Positions 1-8,683 of a DNA stretch of 64,000 nucleotides are shown one piece after another. The position numbers and the translations under genes were made by a program. The first letter of the stretch is position 1. Every line of letters starts with the position of its first letter. Origin of the DNA: Lachnospiraceae bacterium UBA938 (GTDB lineage: Bacteria > Bacillota > Clostridia > Lachnospirales > Lachnospiraceae); the NCBI GenBank assembly GCA_002293475.1, contig DBDG01000070.1, forward strand, positions 66,734 through 130,733, in the 5' to 3' direction. The notes beneath the pieces were generated by a model. It saw only the letters and a program-made list of their open reading frames with translations. It had not been told where the DNA came from and did not search any database.

Positions 1-326
1 ACGCCTTCTTCCTTGATCTTCCTTAAAGATGCTAGGGAAAACACCTGAAATCCACCGGAATCGGTCAGTATAGGCCTGTCCCATGACATAAAACGGTGTA
101 TTCCGCCTAACTTCCAGATGACCTCATCACCCGGACGCACATGAAGATGATAGGTATTGGATAATTGTACCTGAGTCTTGATCGTTTCCAGATCGGCCGT
201 AGATACGGCTCCTTTGATGGCGGCAGCTGTTCCTACATTCATGAAGACCGGGGTCTGGATTACACCATGCGGTGTTTCCAGCTCTCCTCTTTTTGCCCTT
301 CCCTCCCGCTTCAATATCCGGTACAT
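1..326 (-). CDS. tgt: tRNA-guanine transglycosylase, N-terminal part (cut by window edge)
   Basis: About 108 N-terminal residues of queuine/preQ1 tRNA-ribosyltransferase, which swaps guanine 34 of GUN-anticodon tRNAs for a 7-deazaguanine base. The reverse strand reads MYRILKREGRAKRGEL, then TPVFMNVGTAAAIKG, then LSNTYHLHVRPG and TDSGGFQVFSL; the last carries the nucleophile-side Asp motif typical of the family. An AAGGAG ribosome site lies seven bases before the ATG at 324-326. The zinc-binding C-terminus lies beyond the left edge of the window. The call is firm from the motifs; only the partial state limits it. Confidence 0.93.
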   Translation of the reverse strand, partial: MYRILKREGRAKRGELETPHGVIQTPVFMNVGTAAAIKGAVSTADLETIKTQVQLSNTYHLHVRPGDEVIWKLGGIHRFMSWDRPILTDSGGFQVFSLASLRKIKEEG

Positions 327-380
327 CCGTCCGCTCCTTCACGTTAATTTATATCTTAAATTAGAATATTATATAAAATA

Positions 381-1436
381 TCATAGATGCTTATCAACAA
401 ACTCTTCCAAAGTAATCCCTTGCTCCGCTATAATAGCCGCCGCTTCTTTTCCCACATAACGGAAATGCCAAGGTTCGAATTCTATTCCGGTGATATATTC
501 CTTGCCCTGCGGATAACGCAGGATAAAGCCATGTTCACTGCTATGCTTACTTAGCCATTTCCCGGCTTCCGTCTCCGCAAAGCCGGCATCCAGCGTAAAG
601 TAGGTATCTGAGATAATATCAATAGCTAGGCCGATCTGATGCTCACTCGCGCCGGGAACCGTAACCGACTGTGACGACAGCTTATAGGCTTCCAGATAGG
701 ACATGCCCTTTCGCATATAAGCCTCAATCTTACGGTTAAAAAGAATCTCCTGCCGGGACAGGTCCCGATATGGTGAACAGATGACCAGTGAAATGCCGTC
801 ATCCTGAGCATCCTGAAGCATCTGCAGCAAGTCGTTGATGATCCTTTCATCGCATTGCATGCTGCCTTTGATCGTTCCTAGGTTAAAGGTATAATCTTCC
901 GGGATCGGGTGCTGTTTATTGATCAGGATCAAACGCCAGTCATCTGCCGAAAAGCTTATGATCTCCGTACTTTCCAAGCTTCCTGTCGGTTCCTCTCCTT
1001 CCAGCTGGCTCCCTTCCAGGATATCTGCCAAAGAGTATTTATCCAGCTCTTCTATGCCGTGAAGCTCGGCATCTTCATAGCCTTCCAGAACGTCGGCATC
1101 CTCCAGAAGCTCTATCTCTTCCGGCAACACTTCATCTTCCTCAGCCAGTTCGATGGTAGATTCCGCGACCGCTACGGCTTCCGGTTCTGCTTCCGGCGCT
1201 ATAAAGCCTTCCCCTTCTCCGAAAACCGGATAGGTAAAGCTGCTCCCGGCTAAAAACATCAGCAGCAGAAACGCGGTAAAGGCATATTTTTTCCAAGCCC
1301 CGAAGAATTTGGCCAAGACGTGGTATCCAAATAAAATACCTGACAGGATAACAAAAGCAGGAACACGGAGCCAAGTATGTTTTTCTATAGTTTTCCGATA
1401 ATAAATGATGATTTTTTCCTTAAATGACTTTTTCAT
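381..1436 (-). CDS. D-alanyl-D-alanine carboxypeptidase, VanY/M15B family, membrane anchored
   Basis: Probable peptidoglycan carboxypeptidase removing the terminal D-Ala of stem peptides outside the cell. The C-terminal half shows the M15 zinc site: SPYRDLSRQ, then SEHQIGLAIDI (SxHxxGxAxD pattern) and EPWHFRYVG. The N-terminus has a basic cytosolic stretch and one or two hydrophobic segments (VPAFVILSGILFGYHV and AFTAFLLLMFLAGSS), then a strongly acidic Glu/Ala-rich linker of about 90 residues. A longer reading frame reaches 1478, but that ATG lies inside a good -10 box, so the ATG at 1436 (MKKSFKEK) is preferred although its Shine-Dalgarno is poorly spaced. About 351 residues. Confidence 0.85.
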   Translation of the reverse strand: MKKSFKEKIIIYYRKTIEKHTWLRVPAFVILSGILFGYHVLAKFFGAWKKYAFTAFLLLMFLAGSSFTYPVFGEGEGFIAPEAEPEAVAVAESTIELAEEDEVLPEEIELLEDADVLEGYEDAELHGIEELDKYSLADILEGSQLEGEEPTGSLESTEIISFSADDWRLILINKQHPIPEDYTFNLGTIKGSMQCDERIINDLLQMLQDAQDDGISLVICSPYRDLSRQEILFNRKIEAYMRKGMSYLEAYKLSSQSVTVPGASEHQIGLAIDIISDTYFTLDAGFAETEAGKWLSKHSSEHGFILRYPQGKEYITGIEFEPWHFRYVGKEAAAIIAEQGITLEEFVDKHL

Positions 1437-1473
1437 CCGCCTATTCCCGCATACACATATTTTTCTAAAATAT

Positions 1474-1501
1474 ATCATACCACAAATGCTCTATTTGTAC
1501 A
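1474..1501 (-). promoter_or_regulatory. Promoter of the VanY-type carboxypeptidase
   Basis: On the minus strand a TGTACA -35-like hexamer (1496-1501) is followed after 16 bases by an extended TGG-TATGAT -10 box (1474-1479). Transcription would begin a few bases before the preferred ATG at 1436. It excludes the upstream ATG at 1478 as the start. Confidence 0.5.
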
Positions 1502-1603
1502 CTATATTTTTAGTATTACTGTTATAATTTATGTTACAATTAATGGTGAGTGCAATAATCCAAATTAAATACCGCCCCAATAACAATTCAAACCTTTACG
1601 GAC

Positions 1604-1632
1604 TTGCGGTTTTACTTGATGTGGGTTATAAT
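1604..1632 (+). promoter_or_regulatory. Candidate promoter of aroC
   Basis: TTGCGG (1604-1609), 17 bases, then TATAAT (1627-1632), about 65 bases upstream of the aroC start. A second TATAAT at 1523-1528 has no matching -35. The rest of the 260-base gap between the divergent carboxypeptidase and aroC shows no other recognisable element. Confidence 0.5.
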
Positions 1633-1697
1633 TTCTCCGATATAGCTAAGTACGGCGATGACAATAAACGGATAAAGATTACGGATAAGGAGTTATT

Positions 1698-2798
1698 ATG
1701 GCAGGTTCTACTACAGGAAAATTATTTACCGTCACTACATGGGGGGAATCTCACGGACCGGCACTCGGTGTTGTCATCGACGGCTGTCCGGCCGGACTGC
1801 CGCTTGGCGCGGCGGATATCCAGGCCTATCTGAACCGCCGCCGGCCGGGATGGACAGCGATAGCGACGCCCCGGAAAGAAGCGGATGAAGCCGAAATCTT
1901 ATCCGGCATCTTCAATGGCCTGACTACCGGTGCTCCGATTACGGTCATGGTACGCAACACTTCGGAACGGTCCTCCGACTATAGCGAGATCGCTTCCTGC
2001 TACCGGCCAGGCCACGCTGATTATACTTATGATGCCAAGTACGGCATCCGCGATTACCGCGGGGGCGGACGTTCCTCCGGCCGGGAAACGCTGGGCCGGG
2101 TCGCCGCCGGCGCGGTGGCCGCTAAGATCCTTAAGGAACTGGGCGTCAAAGTGACGGCCTATACCCAGTCCATCGGTCCGGTTTCCATTGATCCTAGCCG
2201 CTATCAAGAAGAAAATATCTATACGGCCGCCACGGCCATGCCGGATCCGGAAGCCGATGCGATGGCCTTGGCTTTTCTGGAAGAATGTATGCGTAATTCG
2301 GACTCCGCCGGCGGTGTCGTTGCCTGCCGGATCACCGGTGTTCCGGCGGGAATCGGCGAACCGGTCTTTCATAAACTGGATGCGGCTCTGGCGGGCGCCC
2401 TCATGTCAGTAGGTACGGTTAAGGCTGTTGAAATCGGGGACGGAACCGCTGTTTCCGCCGCCACAGGTTCCCAGAACAATGATTCATTTTACAGGGAAAA
2501 CGGAACGGTCAGAAAGCGGACGAATCATGCCGGCGGTATCTTGGGCGGCATCAGCGACGGTTCGGATATTTTCCTGCGGGCACATATCAAGCCGACGCCT
2601 TCCATATCCGCTCGACAGCAGACCGTAAATAAAAATGGCGAAGAGGTTGCCATTTCTATTAAAGGACGGCATGACCCCGTCATCGTCCCCCGCGCCGTGG
2701 TCGTAATTGAAGCTATGGCGGCCATAACGTTGTTAGATGCCATGATGGTCAATATGGGATCAAAACTGACGGTTCTTAAGTCAGTTTATGGAAAATAA
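1698..2798 (+). CDS. aroC: Chorismate synthase
   Basis: Converts 5-enolpyruvylshikimate 3-phosphate to chorismate, the last shikimate-pathway step, using reduced FMN. The 366-residue product has the expected length. Family signatures are visible: an N-terminus with GKLFTVTTWGESHG, the internal DYRGGGRSSGRET segment, NHAGGILGGISDG and the C-terminal RHDPVIVPRAVVVIEAM. An AAGGAG site lies five bases upstream of the ATG. It stands alone, without other aro genes. Its 3' end overlaps the convergent lactonase gene by 23 bases. Confidence 0.97.
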   Translation: MAGSTTGKLFTVTTWGESHGPALGVVIDGCPAGLPLGAADIQAYLNRRRPGWTAIATPRKEADEAEILSGIFNGLTTGAPITVMVRNTSERSSDYSEIASCYRPGHADYTYDAKYGIRDYRGGGRSSGRETLGRVAAGAVAAKILKELGVKVTAYTQSIGPVSIDPSRYQEENIYTAATAMPDPEADAMALAFLEECMRNSDSAGGVVACRITGVPAGIGEPVFHKLDAALAGALMSVGTVKAVEIGDGTAVSAATGSQNNDSFYRENGTVRKRTNHAGGILGGISDGSDIFLRAHIKPTPSISARQQTVNKNGEEVAISIKGRHDPVIVPRAVVVIEAMAAITLLDAMMVNMGSKLTVLKSVYGK

Positions 2799-3840
2799 CA
2801 CAGTTAGGCCGGTCCACCTTGATTGCCTTCCCGTTCATGATCAGCGTACCTTCATCCATGTTTACGTTAAAGAAAGTCATGCTGTTCGTATCATGATTTA
2901 ACGATACCAGATGCCGGTTATCGGGAAATAAAGCGGCATCTTTGGGATAATCGCCGCTCACCGGCAGACAGAACAGCTTGGCCAGCATGCCGGTCTCTTG
3001 GTCGATGGAATACAGGATTACGCTGTTATCCCCGGCATTGGAACTGCATAGATAGCCGCCGTCTTCGGAAATATTAAGGGCGCTGGCCGCCGACCCGCCA
3101 GCATGATAGTCATTCAGGGTGCTGATGCTCTGGATCTTCTCAAACTCCGGATTTCCCGGTGCCGTTTCTTGATAACGGTACACATCGATATAATTCTTCA
3201 GTTCATGAACGATGTACAGGAACCGACCGTCCTTGGAAAACTTAAGATGTCTTGGCGCGGATTCCTGTTCGCTCCGGATGATGTCAACTATCTTAAGCTT
3301 GCCGCTCTTATGGTCTAGTACATAAACATTGACATGATCCATCCCCAGATCCGCTTCGCAAAGATAACGGTTGTCCCGGGTCATCTTGGTACAATTGATA
3401 TGCGGCCGGAAATTCCGTTCGGTCACGCTTCCCAGCCCTTTATGGTAGATCTCGTCGATTATGCCTCCTACCGCGCCGTTTTCCTCAAGCTTAAGTACCG
3501 TCAGTTTACCGTCATGATAACCGGCCACGAAAAGAAAACGATCCGCATAGTCCGTCGAAAGATAGCGTCCCCTCATGCCATTGATCGAAGCACAGTTAAT
3601 CAGCTTCAGGTTGCCGTCAGGCAGGATTTCCACCGCTTCGACGCCGGAGTCGGTTATGGAATACAGAAATCTACGGTTATGGGCAATCGTAATATAAGAA
3701 GAATTGGTAATCTCTACCTGGCCTTTTTCTGCGAACCGGCCGTTCTCCATGTCCACGTCATAGATCTTGATGCCGCATTTGTCGTTGCTCCCCGACGTAT
3801 AAGTTGATACATATGCCACATATCTGTCGCTGTTTTTCAT
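2776..3840 (-). CDS. Lactonase family protein (6-phosphogluconolactonase-like beta-propeller)
   Basis: About 354 residues with the repeated short strands of a seven-bladed YbhE/Pgl-type propeller: DRYVAYVSTYT at the start, repeated DNRYLCEADLG, DGRFLYIVHELKNYIDVY and DNRHLVSLNHDTNSMTFF blocks, and HLKFSKDG. This family includes cytosolic 6-phosphogluconolactonases and other lactonases, so the true substrate is uncertain. The start at 3840 is chosen because AGGAGG lies seven bases upstream; a longer frame to 3933 lacks such a site. Single gene, divergent from the polyamine operon. Confidence 0.82.
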   Translation of the reverse strand: MKNSDRYVAYVSTYTSGSNDKCGIKIYDVDMENGRFAEKGQVEITNSSYITIAHNRRFLYSITDSGVEAVEILPDGNLKLINCASINGMRGRYLSTDYADRFLFVAGYHDGKLTVLKLEENGAVGGIIDEIYHKGLGSVTERNFRPHINCTKMTRDNRYLCEADLGMDHVNVYVLDHKSGKLKIVDIIRSEQESAPRHLKFSKDGRFLYIVHELKNYIDVYRYQETAPGNPEFEKIQSISTLNDYHAGGSAASALNISEDGGYLCSSNAGDNSVILYSIDQETGMLAKLFCLPVSGDYPKDAALFPDNRHLVSLNHDTNSMTFFNVNMDEGTLIMNGKAIKVDRPNCVIFHKLT

Positions 3841-3950
3841 TACCTTCCTCCTGTTTGCCTCATTTATACTGAGTATTATATTGTGCAAGGGACTTTCTGG
3901 CCTTAATAAATAATACCAAAAATAATACGGCAAAGCAAGATTTTTACCTC

Positions 3951-4018
3951 TTGACTTTTCACCGCCACATAGTATAATAAATATCGTCTGTTGTTTAGTG
4001 TTAGTAAACTTTGAGTTT
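3951..4018 (+). promoter_or_regulatory. Promoter and palindromic operator of the polyamine operon
   Basis: TTGACT (3951-3956) and TATAAT (3973-3978) are 16 bases apart. Just downstream is the perfect palindrome AAACTTTGAGTTT (4006-4018), followed by two copies of TTAATTTTACTT up to the XRE gene. A palindrome in the early transcribed region suits autorepression by the XRE-cupin regulator encoded immediately downstream; that assignment is inferred from position only. Confidence 0.55.
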
Positions 4019-4071
4019 AATTTTACTTAATTTAACTTAATTTTACTTCTCCAGCAAAGGAATGGTAAAAA

Positions 4072-4608
4072 ATGGATATTGGCAATAAATTAAAAGAACT
4101 GCGTGTCCAAAAAGCCCTGACCCAGGAAGAACTGGCTGACCGCTGTGAGCTTTCCAAAGGTTTTATCTCGCAGCTGGAACGCAATCTGACCTCTCCTTCC
4201 ATAGCAACCTTGATTGATATCTTACAGAGTCTGGGAAGCGATTTGAATACCTTCTTTACCGATATTTCGGAAGAACAGATTGTATTTCACGAAACCGATT
4301 ATTTTGAAAAACTGGATAATGAGCTGAATAATAAAGTGGAATGGATCATACCAAACGCCCAGAAAAATATGATGGAGCCGATTCGACTGACCCTCGCGCC
4401 CGACGGTGCCACCTATCCTGACAATCCTCATGAGGGCGAAGAATTCGGCTATGTATTATCCGGAAGCATCACCATTATGCTGGGCACACGCTCGATCCGG
4501 GTAAAAAAGGGGGAATCCTTTTACTTCACCCCCAATACGACCCACTATGTCAAGGCCAACAAAAGCGGCGCCACGCTGCTATGGGTGAGCAGCCCGCCCA
4601 GTTTCTGA
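4072..4608 (+). CDS. XRE-family regulator with cupin domain (PuuR-like)
   Basis: Residues 1-65 form a classic helix-turn-helix (KLKELRVQKALTQEELAD, then SKGFISQLERNLTSPS), and residues about 105-175 form a small cupin (HEGEEFGYVLSGSITIMLG, then KGESFYFTPNTTHYVKA). This HTH-cupin architecture is that of PuuR-like regulators that sense polyamines or related ligands. It is 178 residues long and the first gene of the pot operon, so it probably controls polyamine uptake through the palindrome just upstream. The ligand is inferred from context. Confidence 0.88.
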   Translation: MDIGNKLKELRVQKALTQEELADRCELSKGFISQLERNLTSPSIATLIDILQSLGSDLNTFFTDISEEQIVFHETDYFEKLDNELNNKVEWIIPNAQKNMMEPIRLTLAPDGATYPDNPHEGEEFGYVLSGSITIMLGTRSIRVKKGESFYFTPNTTHYVKANKSGATLLWVSSPPSF

Positions 4609-4662
4609 AGGCGCTTTCAACTATTGATATTTGGTGCGGCAGAGCCGCAGATGGGAATTAAT

Positions 4663-5748
4663 ATGGACATTAAAAACAATAAGCTGTTAATCAGCCTAGA
4701 AAATATCAGCAAGTCTTTTGACGGCCAGCTCATCCTCGATGACCTGAATCTCCTGATCCGGGAGAATGAATTTGTCACCCTACTAGGCCCCAGCGGCTGC
4801 GGTAAGACTACGCTGCTGCGGATCATGGGCGGTTTTGAAACCCCTGATACCGGCAGGGTTGTTTTTGACGGCAGTGATATTACCGGCCTGCCTCCCAATA
4901 AACGGCAGCTTAATACGGTATTTCAGAAATATGCCCTGTTTACCCATATGAATATCGCGGAAAACATCGCTTTTGGTTTGCGGATCAAGAATAAGCCTAA
5001 GGCCTATATCCAAGATAAAATCTCCTATGCCCTGAAACTGGTAAACTTAGCGGGCTTCGAGAAGCGGATGCCGGATTCCTTAAGTGGCGGCCAGCAGCAG
5101 CGGATCGCGATCGCTAGGGCGATCGTCAACGAACCCAAGGTGCTTCTGCTGGATGAGCCCCTAGGGGCCTTGGATCTTAAACTGCGGCAGGATATGCAGT
5201 ATGAGCTGATCCGGCTAAAAAACGAACTGGGCATTACTTTTATTTATGTTACCCACGATCAGGAAGAAGCCCTTACGATGTCCGATACGATTGTCGTGAT
5301 GAACCAGGGCTATATTCAGCAGATCGGTACCCCGGAAGGCATCTACAACGAACCGGAAAATGCCTTTGTTGCCGACTTTATCGGCGAAAGCAACATTATT
5401 GATGCCCTGATGATCGAGGATAAGGCCGTTGCGCTCCTAGGAGCGCAGTTTGCCTGCGTGGATACTGGGTTCGGTAAACGTAAACCGGTGGACGTGGTGA
5501 TCCGCCCGGAGGACGTGGAACTGGTGAAGCCGGCGGAAGGCACGATCCAGGGGGTAGTCAGCCACCTGATCTTTAAAGGCGTCCACTATGAAATGGAAGT
5601 TACGGCCAACGGATTTGAATGGCTGGTTCATTCTACCGGTATGTTTCCGGTGGGCACCCCTGTTGGGATCAAAGTAGATCCCTTCAACATTCAGATCATG
5701 AATAAACCTGCTTCTGAAGATGAAGAAGCGGTCAGCCTAGAACTGTAG
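4663..5748 (+). CDS. potA: Spermidine/putrescine ABC transporter ATPase
   Basis: ATP-hydrolysing subunit of the PotABCD polyamine importer on the cytosolic face. Walker A (GPSGCGKTTLL), ABC signature (LSGGQQQRIAIARAI), Walker B (KVLLLDEPLGALD) and the switch His (YVTHDQEEA) are all present, followed by a C-terminal TOBE-like domain (DVVIRPEDVELV). Upstream in-frame starts exist (TTG 4624, ATG 4651); ATG 4663 is preferred because GGGA lies five bases ahead and the protein then begins as relatives do. It follows the regulator with a short gap and precedes potB. Confidence 0.94.
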   Translation: MDIKNNKLLISLENISKSFDGQLILDDLNLLIRENEFVTLLGPSGCGKTTLLRIMGGFETPDTGRVVFDGSDITGLPPNKRQLNTVFQKYALFTHMNIAENIAFGLRIKNKPKAYIQDKISYALKLVNLAGFEKRMPDSLSGGQQQRIAIARAIVNEPKVLLLDEPLGALDLKLRQDMQYELIRLKNELGITFIYVTHDQEEALTMSDTIVVMNQGYIQQIGTPEGIYNEPENAFVADFIGESNIIDALMIEDKAVALLGAQFACVDTGFGKRKPVDVVIRPEDVELVKPAEGTIQGVVSHLIFKGVHYEMEVTANGFEWLVHSTGMFPVGTPVGIKVDPFNIQIMNKPASEDEEAVSLEL

Positions 5749-5818
5749 GCGGCCGACTAAGCTATTGTTATATACTGGACAGCATGGCAAATATCAGCAG
5801 AAAGGAATGGATATAAAC

Positions 5819-6679
5819 ATGACATTACCGGCCAAAAATAAGGAAGGAAATCATCCCGTCAAAACGCGCTCCGGTCTCCTGCTGGGGTCGCCTTATTTGC
5901 TGTGGATGGCTATATTTATTATAGTGCCGCTCGGCATGATCTTTTATTATGGCCTGGTTGACAAGAACGGGGCATTTACTCTGGCAAACATCACCGCTAT
6001 CATGTCGGCGGAACATGCCAAGGCATTCTGGCTGGCCATCCTATTAGCGATGGCGGCCACCGTGATCTGTCTGATTCTGGCTTATCCGCTGGCTTTTATC
6101 CTGTCCCGCACCCAGATGAGCAAGCACGGTTTCATCGTGCTGCTCTTCATCCTGCCCATGTGGATGAATTTTCTGCTGCGCACCTTGGCTTGGCAGACCC
6201 TTCTGGAAAAAACCGGGGTCATCAATAACATCCTAGCTTGGCTGCGCCTGCCGGCTTTGAACATCATCAATACGCCATATGCGATTATTTTCGGCATGGT
6301 CTATAATTTCCTGCCGTTTATGGTATTGCCGATCTACAACAGCCTGATCAAGATAGACATCAATATCATCAATGCGGCGCGGGATCTGGGCGCCAATCCG
6401 TTTGCGGTTTTTAAGAAGATCATCTTTCCGCTAAGCATACCGGGGATGATCAGCGGCATTACCATGGTTTTTATTCCTGCCCTGACGACGTTTGTCATCA
6501 GCAAGCTCTTAGGCGGCAGCAAAATACTGCTGATCGGCAACGTGATCGAGGAGGAGTTTACGCAGGCCGGAAACTGGCACTTAGGAAGCGGTCTTTCTAT
6601 CGTACTGATGCTTTTTATTATTGTCAACATGGTGATATCGGCCGTCTTTGACAAGGATGGGGAAGGGAGCTTTCTATGA
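5819..6679 (+). CDS. potB: Spermidine/putrescine ABC transporter permease PotB
   Basis: About 286 residues with six predicted membrane helices. It shows the permease EAA-like loop that docks on PotA (NAARDLGANPFAVFKKIIFPLSIPG, of which AARDLGA and P are the key positions). The start at 5819 is set by AGAAAGGA about 12 bases upstream. The last four bases overlap potC (ATGA), a sign of translational coupling. Confidence 0.92.
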   Translation: MTLPAKNKEGNHPVKTRSGLLLGSPYLLWMAIFIIVPLGMIFYYGLVDKNGAFTLANITAIMSAEHAKAFWLAILLAMAATVICLILAYPLAFILSRTQMSKHGFIVLLFILPMWMNFLLRTLAWQTLLEKTGVINNILAWLRLPALNIINTPYAIIFGMVYNFLPFMVLPIYNSLIKIDINIINAARDLGANPFAVFKKIIFPLSIPGMISGITMVFIPALTTFVISKLLGGSKILLIGNVIEEEFTQAGNWHLGSGLSIVLMLFIIVNMVISAVFDKDGEGSFL

Positions 6680-7488
6680 AAATTGTCCGGAACAGCCTGC
6701 AGAAAATATACATCGGCTTGATCTTTCTCTTTTTATATGCGCCGATTGCCACTTTAATCGTGCTATCCTTTAACAGCAGCCGGACTAGGGCGAAATGGGG
6801 CGGGGTCACTCTTAAATGGTATGTCGCCCTTTTTCAGAACGAAGACATCATGCAGGCCTTATTCAACACGCTTTCCATCGCTTTGATTTCCGCGTTGGTG
6901 GCTACTGTGATCGGCACCGTGGCCTGTATAGCCATGATGCGGATGAACCGGGCCGGGCGCGCCGTTGCCCTCGGCATTACCAATATTCCGATGCTGAATG
7001 CCGAGATCGTCACGGGGATTTCCTTGATGCTGCTGTTCATCAGCCTAGGGCTGCGGTTCGGGTACGGTACGATCTTGCTATCCCATATTACTTTTAACAT
7101 ACCTTATGTGATACTCAGCGTGATGCCGAAGATGCGGCAGCTAAACCCCAGCACCTATGAGGCGGCCCGTGACCTGGGCGCCGGGCCGGTATCCGGTTTT
7201 TTCAAGGTAGTCATGCCGGACATCATGCCGGGTGTGCTGTCCGGGTTCCTGATGGCCTTTACCATGTCGCTGGATGACTTTATTATTACTCATTTTACCA
7301 AAGGTGCCGGAGTGGACACGCTTTCCACTAAAATATATACGGAAGTGAGAAAGGGAATTAAACCGGAAATGTACGCGCTTTCTACCATAATCTTTGTGAC
7401 GGTTTTGCTGCTGCTGATTCTGGTAAACCGCACCCCCAATCCCAATTCCCATCTCAAAGCACAGAAGCTATCAGAAGGAGGAGCATAA
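6676..7488 (+). CDS. potC: Spermidine/putrescine ABC transporter permease PotC
   Basis: 270 residues, the usual length for PotC. Multiple hydrophobic helices and the permease loop YEAARDLGAGPVSGFFKVVMP are visible, followed by MPGVLSGFLMAFTMSLDDF, which is characteristic of PotC. It overlaps potB by four bases, and its stop shares one base with the potD start (TAATG). Confidence 0.93.
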   Translation: MKIVRNSLQKIYIGLIFLFLYAPIATLIVLSFNSSRTRAKWGGVTLKWYVALFQNEDIMQALFNTLSIALISALVATVIGTVACIAMMRMNRAGRAVALGITNIPMLNAEIVTGISLMLLFISLGLRFGYGTILLSHITFNIPYVILSVMPKMRQLNPSTYEAARDLGAGPVSGFFKVVMPDIMPGVLSGFLMAFTMSLDDFIITHFTKGAGVDTLSTKIYTEVRKGIKPEMYALSTIIFVTVLLLLILVNRTPNPNSHLKAQKLSEGGA

Positions 7489-8570
7489 TGAAAAATCACA
7501 AATCTTTAATTAGGAGAAAATCAATCGGCCTGATCCTTGCCGCGGCGGCGAGCGTCGTACTGGCGGCCGGCTGCGGCGGCAGTTCCGACAGCGCGGGCGA
7601 GGTGATCGTCTATAATTGGGGAGAATATATGGATCCTGACAGTATCGCACTATTTGAAGAAGAAACCGGTATCAAGGTCGTCTATGACGAGTTTGAAACC
7701 AATGAAATCATGTATCCCAAAATCGAGTCCGGCGCATCCAGCTATGACGTCGTCTGCCCTTCCGATTACATGATCCAGAAGATGATAGCAAACGATCTGC
7801 TGCAGGAACTTGATTTTGAACAGCTGCCCAATGCCAGCGCCAATATCGGCGCGCAATACTGGGAGCAGGCCAAGGAGTTTGACCCGGAGGGCAAGTATTC
7901 CGTGCCCTACTGCTGGGGAACCGTCGGGATTCTTTATAACAAGACCATGGTGGACGAACCGGTCGATTCCTGGTCGGTGCTCTGGGATGAAAAGTATGCG
8001 GACAACATCCTGATGCAGGATTCTGTCCGGGATGCCTTCATGGTGTCATTAAAACTGAACGGCTTTTCCGCCAATAGCATGAATGAAGCGGAGCTGCAGA
8101 TTGCCAAAGAGTCCCTGATTGCACAGAAGCCGCTGGTGCAGGCCTATGTGATCGACCAGGTACGCGACAAGATGATCGGCAACGAGGCCGCTCTCGGCGT
8201 CATTTATTCCGGGGAAGCTATCTATACGCAGCGGGAAAACCCGGATCTGGAGTACGTGATCCCGAAGGAAGGCACCAATGTCTGGATTGATTCCTGGGTC
8301 ATTACCAAAGACGCGCAAAATGTGGAAAATGCCCTAAAATTTATTGACTTCATGTGCCGACCCGACATTGCCCTGAAGAATTTTGAGTATATCACCTACT
8401 CGACCCCCAACGATGCCGCTAGGGAACTGATCGCGGACGATGACATCCGTAATTCACCGATCGCCTTCCCCGACCTGACCGCTTATCAGGGACTGGAAAC
8501 CTTCAGCTATCTGGGTGATGAAGGTGATGAACTGTATAATAATCTTTGGAAAGAAGTGAAGTCGCAATAA
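7488..8570 (+). CDS. potD: Polyamine ABC transporter substrate-binding lipoprotein
   Basis: Extracytoplasmic polyamine-binding protein. Residues 1-28 are a lipoprotein signal peptide with a lipobox ending LAAGC. The mature part begins VIVYNWGEYMDPD, the hallmark of PotD/PotF, and later has SYDVVCPSDYM and VPYCWGTVGILYNK. It is 360 residues, the normal size. It ends the operon. AGGAGG lies about six bases upstream of the ATG. No clear terminator was seen downstream. Confidence 0.94.
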   Translation: MKNHKSLIRRKSIGLILAAAASVVLAAGCGGSSDSAGEVIVYNWGEYMDPDSIALFEEETGIKVVYDEFETNEIMYPKIESGASSYDVVCPSDYMIQKMIANDLLQELDFEQLPNASANIGAQYWEQAKEFDPEGKYSVPYCWGTVGILYNKTMVDEPVDSWSVLWDEKYADNILMQDSVRDAFMVSLKLNGFSANSMNEAELQIAKESLIAQKPLVQAYVIDQVRDKMIGNEAALGVIYSGEAIYTQRENPDLEYVIPKEGTNVWIDSWVITKDAQNVENALKFIDFMCRPDIALKNFEYITYSTPNDAARELIADDDIRNSPIAFPDLTAYQGLETFSYLGDEGDELYNNLWKEVKSQ

Positions 8571-8683
8571 TCTGAATGGAAATTATTACAAAATTTTTAT
8601 CATAATATATATAAAAATATGTCGTAATATGTTATAATGACATGTCGCAATAACATTCAACAATAAGTGTAGGAGGGGAAATT

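Noticed and set aside
381..1478. Longer start of the VanY-type gene at 1478
   Set aside because: That ATG is part of a -10 hexamer and has no ribosome site.
1531..1833. A 100-codon frame overlapping the aroC start
   Set aside because: It is in a different frame from aroC, lacks a ribosome site and its second half is the shadow of aroC.
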